Part shown: positions 34,659-43,433 of the stretch, one piece after another
Numbering within the stretch: position 1 is the first letter of the stretch
Layout: each line of letters starts with the position of its first letter
DNA from: CBDDIP01 sp965229005
GTDB lineage: Bacteria > Actinomycetota > Acidimicrobiia > Acidimicrobiales > Ilumatobacteraceae
Direction of reading: 5' to 3'
DNA length: 64,000 nucleotides
Assembly (NCBI GenBank): GCA_965229005.1
Contig: CBDDIP010000001.1
Coordinates: 248,001-312,000 of the forward strand
Translations under genes and position numbers: made by a program
Notes under the pieces: generated by a model
What the model saw: the letters and a program-made list of their open reading frames with translations, nothing else
What the model was told of the DNA's origin: nothing
The model's database searches: none

Positions 34659-36680
34659 TCAGGCGCCGACGACTTCGCTGACGTCGATGGTCAGGTGGCG
34701 CGGGAGCTCGCGGTAGGCGAAGGTCGGCAGCTCGAGGCCGGCCGAGTGGAGCACGCGGGCCAGCGGGCGACGCAGGTTGGGGGCGCACGTCAACACGACG
34801 GGATCGCCGCCGGCCAACCGTTCCCACGCGCCCCGCACGCTCTCGCGCACCGCATCGAGCGTCTCCGGCTCGATGGCCAGGTGCGTGGTGCCGTCGACCT
34901 CGCGCAGCGAGGCCATCAGACGTCCCTCCAGCTCGGGCACCAGCAGGATCGCGGCGATGCGCTGGTTCGGCGCCACCTGGGCGGCGATCTGTGCCCCGAG
35001 CATCGCTCGGCACTCGTCCGCCAGCGCCTCGACGCCGTGGATCTGACCGACGCTCGTCGACAGCGTGTCGATGATGCGCGGCAGGTCGCGCACCGACACG
35101 CGTTCGGTCAGCAGGGCGCGCATCACCTGGTGGAGCAGCGTCATGGGCACGCGGTCGTTGCCGACCTCGTTGGCGAGCAGGGGCTGTTCGGTGCGGAGCA
35201 TGTCGACGAGGTCGGCGACCTGCTGGCGCGAGAGGAGGTCCGGCGCGTAGCGACGGGCGATCTCGGCGAGGTGGGTGACCACGGCTGCGCTGCGCGGCAC
35301 GATCGTCGCACCGGACGCGGCTGCGGCAGCACGTTCGTGTTCGGGCACCCAGTAGCCGATGAGGCCGAACACCGGCTCGACGACGCGCTCACCGAGACCG
35401 GCGAGGCTGAGGTCGTCACCGATCGTCGGATCGGGCAGGGCCAGCACGCTGTCGGCCGGGGCACGCCCGCTGCCGACATCGACGCCGAAGAGCGCGAGGC
35501 GGTACTCGCCGGCGGGCAAGGTCGCGTCGTCGCTCGTGGTCACTTGCGGAAGCACGAAGCCGAGCTCGTTGGCCAGCTGGCGACGCAGCTCGCGGATGCG
35601 AGCGAGCAGATCGCCGCCGTTGACCATGTCGACCAAGTCGTAGGCCAGGCGGAGCTCGAGCGGTTCGGCGCGCATGCGGGACATCAGCACCTCCGGATCG
35701 TCGGGGTTGGTGGAGACAGCGACGTCGCTGGCGACCACCGGGGCGGGTTCGCGATTGGCAACCCGGCCGCCGACCACCCACAGCCCGATGGCCAGCGTGA
35801 GGAAGGGCAGCTTGGGCATGCCGGGGATGAGGCCGATCATCAGTGCGCCACCGGCGGCGGTGCGCAGCGTGATCGGGTTGGCGGTGAGGTGGTCGAAGAA
35901 CTCTCGGCCGAGGTCGGGGTTCTCGCCCTTCACGCGGTTGACGAGCATGCCGGTGGCCAGTGCGTAGAGCAGGGCCGGGATCTGGGCGACCAGGCCGTCG
36001 CCGACGGTGAGCAGCGAATACGTCTGCATCGCGTCGCCGACGCTCATCCCCTTGCTCAGCACGCCGATGGCGAACCCACCGAGCAGGTTGACGAACACGA
36101 CGATGACGCTGGCGATGGCGTCGCCCTTGACGAACTTCACGGCGCCGTCCATCGCACCGTAGAAGTCGCTCTCCCGGGCGATGCGCCGGCGAGCGGCGCG
36201 AGCGCCGTCCTCGTCGAGCAACCCGGCGGCGAGGTCGGCGTCCACGGCCATCTGCTTGCCGGGCATCGCGTCGAGGCTGAACCGGGCGGCCACCTCGGCG
36301 GCGCGCTCGGAGCCCTTGGTGATGACGACGAGGTTGACGATGGTCAGCACGAGGAAGATGACGAGACCGACGACCACGTTGCTGCCCACCACGACGTGGC
36401 CGAACGTGGCGACGACCTCGCCGGCGTCGGCGTGCAGCAGGATCGACCGCGTGGTGGACACCGTCAGCGCGATGCGCGCCGTGGTCGTGACGAGCAGCAG
36501 CGACGGATACGACGAGAACTCCACCGGGTCGGCGACGTTGAGCACCGAAGCCAGCGTGACGACGCCCATGACGATGTTCACCGACAGGAGCACGTCGAGC
36601 AGCGCCAGCGGCACGGGCACGACGAGGCAGAGGACCATCGAGACGATGACCATCGGCAGTGCGAGTCGTGTGTTGCGCAT
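34659..36680 (-). CDS. flhA: Flagellar type III export apparatus protein FlhA
   Basis: 673 residues. The N-terminal half has about eight hydrophobic segments and the FlhA hallmark region with ARFSLDAMPGKQMAVDADLA and ARRRIARESDFYGAMDGAVK. The C-terminal half is the cytosolic docking domain for chaperone-substrate complexes. FlhA forms the nonameric ring of the export gate and couples proton flow to export. It overlaps flhB by one base (TGATG). Confidence 0.97.
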   Translation of the reverse strand: MRNTRLALPMVIVSMVLCLVVPVPLALLDVLLSVNIVMGVVTLASVLNVADPVEFSSYPSLLLVTTTARIALTVSTTRSILLHADAGEVVATFGHVVVGSNVVVGLVIFLVLTIVNLVVITKGSERAAEVAARFSLDAMPGKQMAVDADLAAGLLDEDGARAARRRIARESDFYGAMDGAVKFVKGDAIASVIVVFVNLLGGFAIGVLSKGMSVGDAMQTYSLLTVGDGLVAQIPALLYALATGMLVNRVKGENPDLGREFFDHLTANPITLRTAAGGALMIGLIPGMPKLPFLTLAIGLWVVGGRVANREPAPVVASDVAVSTNPDDPEVLMSRMRAEPLELRLAYDLVDMVNGGDLLARIRELRRQLANELGFVLPQVTTSDDATLPAGEYRLALFGVDVGSGRAPADSVLALPDPTIGDDLSLAGLGERVVEPVFGLIGYWVPEHERAAAAASGATIVPRSAAVVTHLAEIARRYAPDLLSRQQVADLVDMLRTEQPLLANEVGNDRVPMTLLHQVMRALLTERVSVRDLPRIIDTLSTSVGQIHGVEALADECRAMLGAQIAAQVAPNQRIAAILLVPELEGRLMASLREVDGTTHLAIEPETLDAVRESVRGAWERLAGGDPVVLTCAPNLRRPLARVLHSAGLELPTFAYRELPRHLTIDVSEVVGA

Positions 36681-37774
36681 CAGGCGCGGGCCTCCGTCAC
36701 GTGGGAGACCGTGCGGGGCCGATCGCTCACGTGGCCTGGCACCTTGCCGCGACGCCAGTACGCGGCCACGAGCACCTTGACGACGTCGTCGAAGAAGCGC
36801 TCGGGCACGTACCCGCCGACCGCCACCTGGCGGTACAGCGCCCTGGCCAGTGGCTTGTTCTCGATGATCGGCACGCCGTGTCGGGACGCCTCACGACGGA
36901 TCTTCTTGGCCATCCGCTCGGTCCCCTTGCAGACCACTCGCGGTGCCGCAGAGCCCTCGATGTAGGCGAGGGCGATGGCGAAGTGCGTCGGGTTGGTGAC
37001 GACGACGTCGGCGGTGGCGACATCGCCGAGCGAACGGCGGCGGCGGAGCTCCATGCCGCGGCGCTTGCGTGCCGCCTTGGCATGCGGATCGCCCTCCTGC
37101 ATCTTCGCCTCGTCGATGATCTCCTGCTTGCTCATCATGATCTGGTTGCGCCACTTCCGGCGCACGACCACCTGATCGATGATCGCCACGACGATCGCCC
37201 CGACGATGACGCGCGTGACGATCGAGCTGATCGCCCGCCCGGTCATCGCCGTCGCCGCCGGAAGGCCACTGGCACGCGGCATCGTGTTGAACAGGGTCGT
37301 GACCGGCGTGATCAGCGCGATGCCGACGATGACGAACTTCATCACGTTGCGGAAGAGCGTGTAGATCGCCTGCTTCGGGCTGAGCTGCTGCAGCCCGCGC
37401 TTCCACGACAACTGCTTGAACGACGGACGCCCGGTCTTCGGCAGGATCACCAGGCCGCCCTGCGCGAGCGTGGCGATGATCCCGGCCAACGCTGCGGCGA
37501 TCACCGGCGGCGACCACGCGGTGACGAGCTGGAGCATGCTGTGCACGAGAGGATCGCGACGGAAGCCGACCTCGGGATCGGCCGAGCGCAGCCAGTCACG
37601 CATCATCTTCGCGGTCACCTCGAGCGCGGCCGGGGCGGTGATCGTGAGGGTGACGAGCGCGGCCGAGACAGCCAGCATCGAGTTCGTCTCCTGCGACCGC
37701 GGCAGGTTGCCTTCACGTCGCGCCTCACGTTTGCGCTTCGTCGTGGGCTTCTCGGTCTTGCCGTTCTTCGCCAC
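36680..37774 (-). CDS. flhB: Flagellar export switch protein FlhB
   Basis: 364 residues. It starts KTEKPTTKRKREARREGNLP, has four hydrophobic segments, and carries the self-cleavage motif NPTH in VVVTNPTHFAIAL. Cleavage of NPTH switches export from rod/hook to filament substrates, with FliK as the ruler. The C-terminal FlhB-C domain (RMAKKIRREASRHGVPIIEN) is complete. It lies two bases after fliR. Confidence 0.97.
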   Translation of the reverse strand: MAKNGKTEKPTTKRKREARREGNLPRSQETNSMLAVSAALVTLTITAPAALEVTAKMMRDWLRSADPEVGFRRDPLVHSMLQLVTAWSPPVIAAALAGIIATLAQGGLVILPKTGRPSFKQLSWKRGLQQLSPKQAIYTLFRNVMKFVIVGIALITPVTTLFNTMPRASGLPAATAMTGRAISSIVTRVIVGAIVVAIIDQVVVRRKWRNQIMMSKQEIIDEAKMQEGDPHAKAARKRRGMELRRRRSLGDVATADVVVTNPTHFAIALAYIEGSAAPRVVCKGTERMAKKIRREASRHGVPIIENKPLARALYRQVAVGGYVPERFFDDVVKVLVAAYWRRGKVPGHVSDRPRTVSHVTEARA

Positions 37775-37775
37775 G

Positions 37776-38534
37776 TCAGCCGCCCAGCAACTGGCGGCAG
37801 GTGTCGAGCCCCATCGACACCGCCTGATCGGCGAAGCGCGGGAAGAGCACGCTCGCCGTGCCGAGCATGGACAGCGCCATCAGCGTCTTCACCGGGAGAG
37901 CGATCAGGAACATGTTGATCTGCGGAGCGAGCCGGCTGAGCAAGCCGAAGGCGAGCTCGGCGACGAAGAGCACGGCAGCGATCGGGAGTGCGAGCTCCAC
38001 GCCGTGGCGGAACGTCGAGTCGACGCGTGAGGTGGCGACGCCGCCCAGCATGCCGAGCCCGCCGATGTGACCGTCGAGGGCGACGATCTTCGTCGAGTAC
38101 CAGAGGATCTGGGTGATCGCCAGCAACCCCCCGCCGGCCATGATCAGCGTCTGCGCGGCAAGCGTGTAGAAGCGGGTGAACGGTCCGGGCGTGCTGCCGA
38201 GATCGGGGTCGAACACCGAGCCCAGGCTGACGCCACTCGTCAGATCGACGGTGGTGCCGGCGACCTGGAACATCGTCGCGGCCAGGCCGAGGAACCAGCC
38301 GAGGATGGCGCCGAGCGTGACGTTCGTGAACGCTGCGGTCGCCAAGTCGGCAGCGGAGATGTCGGGCGAGGCAACGGGCTGGGCGATCAGCAGCGCAAGT
38401 GCGAGCGCGAGCGCCGTGCGTCCCATGCGCGGGACGGTGCGCGGCACGAAGCCGCACAGCCCGATGAACGCAGCCGAGCGGGCGACGGCCAGCGCCAGAC
38501 CGACGCCCCAGGTGACGGACATCTGCAACTGCAT
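37776..38534 (-). CDS. fliR: Flagellar export gate protein FliR
   Basis: 252 residues and about six hydrophobic segments, the expected length. Family cues are LALALALLIAQPVA, LGAILGWFLGLAATMFQVAG, and SRLAPQINMFLIALPVKTLM near the end. FliR completes the FliP-FliQ-FliR gate. It sits between fliQ (four-base gap) and flhB. Confidence 0.94.
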   Translation of the reverse strand: MQLQMSVTWGVGLALAVARSAAFIGLCGFVPRTVPRMGRTALALALALLIAQPVASPDISAADLATAAFTNVTLGAILGWFLGLAATMFQVAGTTVDLTSGVSLGSVFDPDLGSTPGPFTRFYTLAAQTLIMAGGGLLAITQILWYSTKIVALDGHIGGLGMLGGVATSRVDSTFRHGVELALPIAAVLFVAELAFGLLSRLAPQINMFLIALPVKTLMALSMLGTASVLFPRFADQAVSMGLDTCRQLLGG

Positions 38535-38538
38535 CGAG

Positions 38539-38826
38539 TCACTTCACATCCGGGACGCGAGCCCACAGCGTGCGCACGAACCCACTCAGCTCCTGCAGCA
38601 TCCACGGACCCATCACGAGCAGCAGCAGGCCGACGGCGCAGAACTTGAGGACGTACACCACGGCCTGCTCCTGGATCTGCGTGATCGTCTGGATCAGGCT
38701 GACGACGATGCCGACGGCGAGGATCGCGCCGAGCACCGGCCCGGCCACCTTCACCCCGGCGACGCACATCATGCGCAGGACGTGGACGACGTCGATGTCG
38801 CTCAACGGTGCCCCCTCAACCCGCAC
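38539..38826 (-). CDS. fliQ: Flagellar export gate protein FliQ
   Basis: 95 residues with two transmembrane helices (GPVLGAILAVGIVVSLIQTI and VYVLKFCAVGLLLLVMGPWM) and the conserved TQIQEQAV between them. The start is uncertain: GTG at 38826 overlaps fliP by 11 bases. TTG at 38805 (LSDIDVVHVL) gives the usual FliQ length and has GAGGGGG six bases before it. Confidence 0.92.
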   Translation of the reverse strand: MRVEGAPLSDIDVVHVLRMMCVAGVKVAGPVLGAILAVGIVVSLIQTITQIQEQAVVYVLKFCAVGLLLLVMGPWMLQELSGFVRTLWARVPDVK

Positions 38827-39685
38827 CGGCCGATCGCAACAACGAACCGGCGAGCAGAGCCCAGCCGTCGACCACCACGAACAACGCCAATTTCACCGGC
38901 AACGACACGACCACAGGGGGCATCATCAACATGCCCAACGAGGCCAGGACCGTGGACACGATCAGATCGATCAGCAGGAACGGCACCCAGATCAGGAAGC
39001 CGATCATGAACGCGGCGCGCAGCTCGGAGAGGATGAACGCGGGGATCAAGAACCGCGGGCTGACCTCGGTCTTGTCGGCAGGGTTGGCCGTGTCGGTGAG
39101 GTCGTAGAGCATCGAGAGATCGGACGTTCGCGTGTGGTCGAGCATGAAGTCGCGCATCGGCTCCCAGCCCTTCTTGATGGCCTCGCCCTGGGTGATCTCG
39201 CCGTGCATCGCCGGCTGGATCGCGGTGTCGTTGATCTTCGAGAACGTCGGCGCCATCACGAACAGCGTGAGGAACGCGGCCAGGCCGGCGAGGACCTGGT
39301 TCGGTGGCGTCGAGTTCAGTCCGAGGCCTTGCCGAGCGAGACCGAGCACGATGATGAACCGCGGGAACGTCGTGGTCAGCAGCAGCAGCCCGGGCACGAT
39401 GGAGACCAGCGTGACGAGCAGCACGAGCAGCACGGCGTTGCTGGTTCCCGTCGGCGTGTTGATGATGAGCGTGCCGTCGCCGTTCGCGTCACTCGGTTCG
39501 TCGACGGTCGGCGTCTCGATCGGGCTGATGACGATGTCCGGCTCCCCGGTGCTGCCGTCGTCGACGGGCTCGATGGTCGGGGTCGTCGGCGGCTCGGTCG
39601 TCGGCGTCGTCGAGGCGTGGGCGCGCGAGGGCGCGATCAACACCAGCGCGACGAGCGCCACGAGCACCGAGACGAACCGCTTCAC
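38816..39685 (-). CDS. fliP: Flagellar export gate protein FliP
   Basis: 289 residues. A signal peptide (MKRFVSVLVALVALVLIAPS, ending near AHA) is followed by about 60 Thr/Pro/Glu/Asp-rich residues, then the FliP core: LLLLTTTFPRFIIVLGLARQ, LGLNSTPPNQVLAGLAAFLT, and FLIWVPFLLIDLIVSTVLAS. The long acidic linker between signal peptide and core is unusual. FliP is the pentameric heart of the gate. It overlaps fliO and fliQ. Confidence 0.95.
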   Translation of the reverse strand: MKRFVSVLVALVALVLIAPSRAHASTTPTTEPPTTPTIEPVDDGSTGEPDIVISPIETPTVDEPSDANGDGTLIINTPTGTSNAVLLVLLVTLVSIVPGLLLLTTTFPRFIIVLGLARQGLGLNSTPPNQVLAGLAAFLTLFVMAPTFSKINDTAIQPAMHGEITQGEAIKKGWEPMRDFMLDHTRTSDLSMLYDLTDTANPADKTEVSPRFLIPAFILSELRAAFMIGFLIWVPFLLIDLIVSTVLASLGMLMMPPVVVSLPVKLALFVVVDGWALLAGSLLRSAGAG

Positions 39686-40077
39686 GAAGCTCGTCGTGTT
39701 CCTTCTCGGAGCGCGCTGGTCAGCGTCGGACGGGCGGACGGGTCCACCGTGCGCACGGTGAGCTTGCGGACGCGCTGCACGAGCGAACCGTCGCTGGTCC
39801 TGCGGACGATGATCGGCGCGTCATCGGCAACCTCACCGTTCGCGTGCGCGTCGGCTTCGCCGGCACCGAGGTCGGCGAGCACGTTGACGTGGTTGGTGGA
39901 TGCGCCGATCAGCAGACGGCGTCCCTCCACCTCGACGATGGCGACAACAGCGCCGCGGTTGACGGCGGCACGGCCGGTGATCTTGATGGCGCGCGTCGTC
40001 CCGGTGCCGCGCGACTTGAGCCGCACGGTCACTGCGATCGCTGCGAGGAGCAGCGTCGCCACGAGCAGGCGGATCAT
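39682..40077 (-). CDS. fliO: FliO-like flagellar export assembly protein
   Basis: 131 residues: one N-terminal membrane helix (MIRLLVATLLLAAIAVTVRL) and a small cytosolic beta domain (VVAIVEVEGRRLLIGASTNH). FliO helps FliP assemble. The call rests on this architecture and the fliN-fliO-fliP order. It overlaps both neighbours by four bases. Confidence 0.85.
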   Translation of the reverse strand: MIRLLVATLLLAAIAVTVRLKSRGTGTTRAIKITGRAAVNRGAVVAIVEVEGRRLLIGASTNHVNVLADLGAGEADAHANGEVADDAPIIVRRTSDGSLVQRVRKLTVRTVDPSARPTLTSALREGTRRAS

Positions 40078-40385
40078 GACGGCCGGACGTGCGGGATGTC
40101 GACGATGCGGACGCCGAGATCGTCACCGACCACGACCACTTCGCCGAGCGCTACGAGCGAACCGTTGGCGAGCACCTCGACGAGACCGCCGGCCTGACCG
40201 ATCTCGATCACGGAACCGTTGCGGAGCTGCAGCAGCTGCTGCACGCTCATCTTCGTCCGGCCGAGCGCCACGACGATCTCCAGCTGCACGCCGGCGATCA
40301 CATCGAGGCTGGACGTCGCCCCGGGGGGCGTGCCATCACCGAAGGCTGTGAACTGCGCTGGTGCGGGTGTCGGCGTCTCGAGCAT
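40074..40385 (-). CDS. fliN: Flagellar motor switch protein FliN
   Basis: 103 residues holding essentially one SpoA domain: LDVIAGVQLEIVVALGRTKM, LRNGSVIEIGQAGGLVEVLA, and LGEVVVVGDDLGVRIVDI. FliN forms the lower C-ring with FliM and docks FliH. I chose the ATG at 40385 (MLETPTPAPAQF), with GGAAGG seven bases upstream; this gives a 50-base out-of-frame overlap with fliM. An ATG at 40427 is also possible. Confidence 0.93.
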   Translation of the reverse strand: MLETPTPAPAQFTAFGDGTPPGATSSLDVIAGVQLEIVVALGRTKMSVQQLLQLRNGSVIEIGQAGGLVEVLANGSLVALGEVVVVGDDLGVRIVDIPHVRPS

Positions 40386-41409
40386 CGTGCTGCCTTCCGG
40401 AGATGAGGTCTGGATCGGTCGTCGCATCGTGCGACGACACCTGTGCGTAACCGTGCTGGCCGGCGTTGGCTCCCGGCCCGGAGACCGGGCCCTGGAAGAC
40501 CGGCGCGGGGTTGGCAGGCGGATCGAAGAACGGGTGATCGCTGACCGCGATCGCCAGGCGCGATCCGCGGCGGCCGAGGTGCCCGCGCAGCACGGCGATG
40601 TCGCCGATGCTCACGAGCGCCGGTTGGCCGGCGCGGTGGTCGAGCACGATCACGTCACCAGCGGTGAGCGCAGCGATGCTGCCGGCCGACATCACGGTGG
40701 TCGACAGGGTCGCCTGCACCTCGATCGGCACCCGTTCGGTGACGCCGTGCATGGCGGTCGGATCGAGGTCGGCACCGGCGCGCTCGGCGGCATGCGACAT
40801 CAGCTTCTCGAGCATCGGCGTCAGCGTGGACAGCGACATCACGACGGAGAGGTCACCGCTCATCGAGCAGCTCGGCACGTTCAGCGCGTATGTCAGCACC
40901 AGCACCACCTGCGACGGCGAGGCGAGGCCGAGGAGCTGCGGACTGAGGTCCACCGCATCGAGCTCCGCATGCACGTCGAGGAACTGGTTGAGCGCATCAC
41001 CGAGCGCGTCGACGGTGACCCCGGCGATGCGCTGCACGGCGGGGAGCTCGAGCTCACCCGGCCGGCGTGGTGGTTCCACCCGTCCGCTGCCGCCGAGCAG
41101 CCGACTGGCCAGCGCCAGCGACAGCGAGGTGTCCATCTCGACGAGGATGTCGCCCGGCAGGGGCGGCGCGGTGACGGTGACGAGGGTGGTCACCGTCGGC
41201 AGCGTGCGCAGGTACTCCTCCCAGGTCAGCTGGGTCGTGCGGACGATCTCCACCGCAGCCGACGACCGGGCCAGACGCGAGACGCCACTGCTCAGCCGGC
41301 GCGAGAACGTGTCGTGGAACAAGTCGAGCGAGCGAAGCTGCTCACGCGACAGCTTCGTCGGCCGACGCAGGTCGCACGGCTCCCAGTTGCGTTCGTTCTG
41401 GCTCTCCAT
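40336..41409 (-). CDS. fliM: Flagellar motor switch protein FliM
   Basis: 357 residues. The middle domain is FliM-like (SREQLRSLDLFHDTFSRRLS, SLALASRLLGGSGRVEPPRR) and the C-terminal SpoA domain is present (VPIEVQATLSTTVMSAGSIA, ALTAGDVIVLDHRAG). The protein begins almost directly at the core (MESQNERNWEPCDLRRPTKL); the usual N-terminal EIDALL peptide that binds CheY-P is missing, and the 41 bases back to motB cannot hold it. Confidence 0.93.
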   Translation of the reverse strand: MESQNERNWEPCDLRRPTKLSREQLRSLDLFHDTFSRRLSSGVSRLARSSAAVEIVRTTQLTWEEYLRTLPTVTTLVTVTAPPLPGDILVEMDTSLSLALASRLLGGSGRVEPPRRPGELELPAVQRIAGVTVDALGDALNQFLDVHAELDAVDLSPQLLGLASPSQVVLVLTYALNVPSCSMSGDLSVVMSLSTLTPMLEKLMSHAAERAGADLDPTAMHGVTERVPIEVQATLSTTVMSAGSIAALTAGDVIVLDHRAGQPALVSIGDIAVLRGHLGRRGSRLAIAVSDHPFFDPPANPAPVFQGPVSGPGANAGQHGYAQVSSHDATTDPDLISGRQHDARDADTRTSAVHSLR

Positions 41410-41450
41410 GCTGCGCGACCGTGATGGCCGAGACGCGGCCGCGGCCCGCG

Positions 41451-42350
41451 CTACGTGGTGCCGGTGACCGGAGCGTCAGACGTCTCGTCGTCGGGGCCGG
41501 CGATGATGACGATCTCGACGCGGCGGTTCTTGGCGTACGCCTCCTCCGAGTCGCCCGCGTCCACCGGGTACTGGTCGCCGTACCCCGTGGCAGCGAGGCG
41601 TTCGGAGTCGATGTCGAAGTTGGCGCGCAGGTACTTGAGCACCGTCACCGCACGATCGACGGACAGGTCCCAGTTGTCGTAGCCCTGCTTGCGAAGCGGC
41701 CGCCTGTCGGTGTAGCCCTCGATGATCAGCCGGTTGCCGATGCCCGCGAGATCCGGGGCGATCGTGCCGATCACCTGCGCCGCCTCCGGCCCGAGGACGG
41801 CCGAGCCCGACTCGAACAGCACGTTGTCGGTGCTCACCGAGATCACCACACCGCGCTGCTGCACGTCGATGCTGACGACGCCGCCGAGTCCCGCCGAGTC
41901 GATCTGGTCCTGCAGCCCACCGACCAGGTCGCCGAGCTCGCTGGCGCCGAGCACGCCGCCGGTGCCGCTGCCCTCGCCGCCGAGGTCGGTGCCCTGCTGG
42001 CCGTCCATCGGCAGCACGCTGCCGTCGGGGCCGAGGACGGTGGTCGTCGGGATCGCCGTCGTGGTCGTGTCGATGTGATCGCCGTCGGTGCTCTCGGTCG
42101 GAAGCGACTCCTCGGTCTCACCCTTCGCATCGGCGACCGCCGCCGGGTTGCCGAAGTCGCCGAGGCCCTCCTTGAACTTCTCGAACTTCTTCAGGTCGAT
42201 CGTCGAGATCACCCAGAGCACGAGGAAGAGCACCATCAGCAGCGTCAACAGGTCGGCGTAGGTCACCAGCCAGCGCGAATCGCCGCCACCGTGGCCGCCA
42301 CCGCCTCCCCCGCCACCGTGTCCGCCGCGCCCGCGGCGCGACCGGGTCAT
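41451..42350 (-). CDS. motB: Flagellar stator protein MotB
   Basis: 299 residues. A Gly/His/Arg-rich N-terminal stretch (residues 3-23) comes before the single helix WLVTYADLLTLLMVLFLVLW, which contains the essential proton-carrying Asp. A plug/linker rich in Thr/Gly follows, then an OmpA-like peptidoglycan-binding domain (LIIEGYTDRRPLRKQGYDNW, LAATGYGDQYPVDAG, KNRRVEIVI). It overlaps motA by four bases. The Asp fits a proton-type motor. Confidence 0.95.
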   Translation of the reverse strand: MTRSRRGRGGHGGGGGGGGHGGGDSRWLVTYADLLTLLMVLFLVLWVISTIDLKKFEKFKEGLGDFGNPAAVADAKGETEESLPTESTDGDHIDTTTTAIPTTTVLGPDGSVLPMDGQQGTDLGGEGSGTGGVLGASELGDLVGGLQDQIDSAGLGGVVSIDVQQRGVVISVSTDNVLFESGSAVLGPEAAQVIGTIAPDLAGIGNRLIIEGYTDRRPLRKQGYDNWDLSVDRAVTVLKYLRANFDIDSERLAATGYGDQYPVDAGDSEEAYAKNRRVEIVIIAGPDDETSDAPVTGTT

Positions 42351-43105
42351 GCCGCCTTCTTGGCCCGGGCCGCCGGCTGCAGCCAGATCTCCAAGCGCTC
42401 GGTCATCGCCCGACTGGAGAAGCCGTGGAGGATCGAGCAGACGCCGTCGATCATCATCTCCTTGGCCAGCATCTCGCTCTCGTGCAGCCGGGTCAGCTTG
42501 TCGGCGATCGGGGTGAACAGCACGTTCGACGAGACCAGGCCGTAGAGGGTGGCCGTCATGGCGATGGCCAGGCTGTGGCCGATCTCATCGGGCGCATCGA
42601 GGTGGCCGAGCATGTTGATCAGGCCCATCGTCGTGCCCATCAGCCCGAAGATCGGCGAGTAGCCGGCGGCCTTCGTCCAGATCGAGATGTTTCGCTGGTG
42701 GCGGTCGGTGGTCGCAGCCATCGCGGCCTCCATCTCGTCCTGGATCCGGTGCTCGTCGGCACCGTCCACCAGCAGGGTGAGACCGTGGCGCAGGAACGGG
42801 TCCTTCACCTCGGCCATGCGCGACTCGAGGGCGAGCGCGCCGTCCTTGCGGGCGACCTCGGCCAGCTCGCACATCTGCGTGATCGTCCCGCTCAGCTCGG
42901 CGGGCTTGCCGAAGCCCTTGATCGCCAGCTTCGGCATGCGCATGACCTCACCAGGTGTGAACGCGGTGGCGGTGGCAGCAAGGGTGCCGCCGAACACGAG
43001 CACGATCGACGGGATGGCGAACAACGCCATCGGGTTGCCGCCTTCCATGATGTTGCTGACCATCATGAACACGAACGCGAGGACCATCCCAACGGGGAGC
43101 AGCAC
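42347..43105 (-). CDS. motA: Flagellar stator protein MotA
   Basis: 252 residues with four membrane helices. Features are IPSIVLVFGGTLAATATAFT, the cytosolic charged loop (VRKDGALALESRM-like region with conserved Arg/Glu), and the Pro-containing helices (KAAGYSPIFGLMGTTMGLIN, IAMTATLYGLVSSNVLFTPI). MotA5-MotB2 forms the ion-driven stator. The start is GTG at 43105, three bases after the flbD stop. Confidence 0.95.
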   Translation of the reverse strand: MLLPVGMVLAFVFMMVSNIMEGGNPMALFAIPSIVLVFGGTLAATATAFTPGEVMRMPKLAIKGFGKPAELSGTITQMCELAEVARKDGALALESRMAEVKDPFLRHGLTLLVDGADEHRIQDEMEAAMAATTDRHQRNISIWTKAAGYSPIFGLMGTTMGLINMLGHLDAPDEIGHSLAIAMTATLYGLVSSNVLFTPIADKLTRLHESEMLAKEMMIDGVCSILHGFSSRAMTERLEIWLQPAARAKKAA

Positions 43106-43108
43106 GGG

Positions 43109-43369
43109 TCACGCACCCCCTCTGCGACGAGCACCCGCGACGGATCGTTCGGCATGCGTGAAGATCGTCGACAGGTTCTCGGCCGCAGCGAGCACCGACG
43201 AGCGGAACTGCATCACGGCGGATGCGATCTCCTCGACGGGTTCGTTCACCGTCACGCGGTTGCCGTCGGCGAGGGTGACCACGGTGTCGTGGCCGTTGCG
43301 CTCGGCAAAGACGATGAGGTCGGGGTTCACCCACAGCTCGTCGCCGCGAAGTCGATGGAGGCAGATCAT
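43109..43369 (-). CDS. flbD: Flagellar protein FlbD
   Basis: 86 residues. It matches the small FlbD/YlzI family of Gram-positive flagellar operons: ICLHRLRGDELWVNPDLIVF, then DTVVTLADGNRVTVNEPVEE. A helical tail of about 30 residues is longer than usual. The function is unclear. This family differs from the Caulobacter FlbD NtrC-like activator. It sits between flgE and motA, the expected place. Confidence 0.92.
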   Translation of the reverse strand: MICLHRLRGDELWVNPDLIVFAERNGHDTVVTLADGNRVTVNEPVEEIASAVMQFRSSVLAAAENLSTIFTHAERSVAGARRRGGA

Positions 43370-43433
43370 GGCAGTTCCTTTTTGGCGTCCGTGTCCGGCA
43401 GAGGAGTCGGCCGTGAGGCCCGGATTTCAAGGC

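Noticed and set aside
34695..36965. Long plus-strand open frame opposite flhA
   Set aside because: flhA is complete with its hallmark motifs. The antisense frame is His/Arg/Asp-rich noise.
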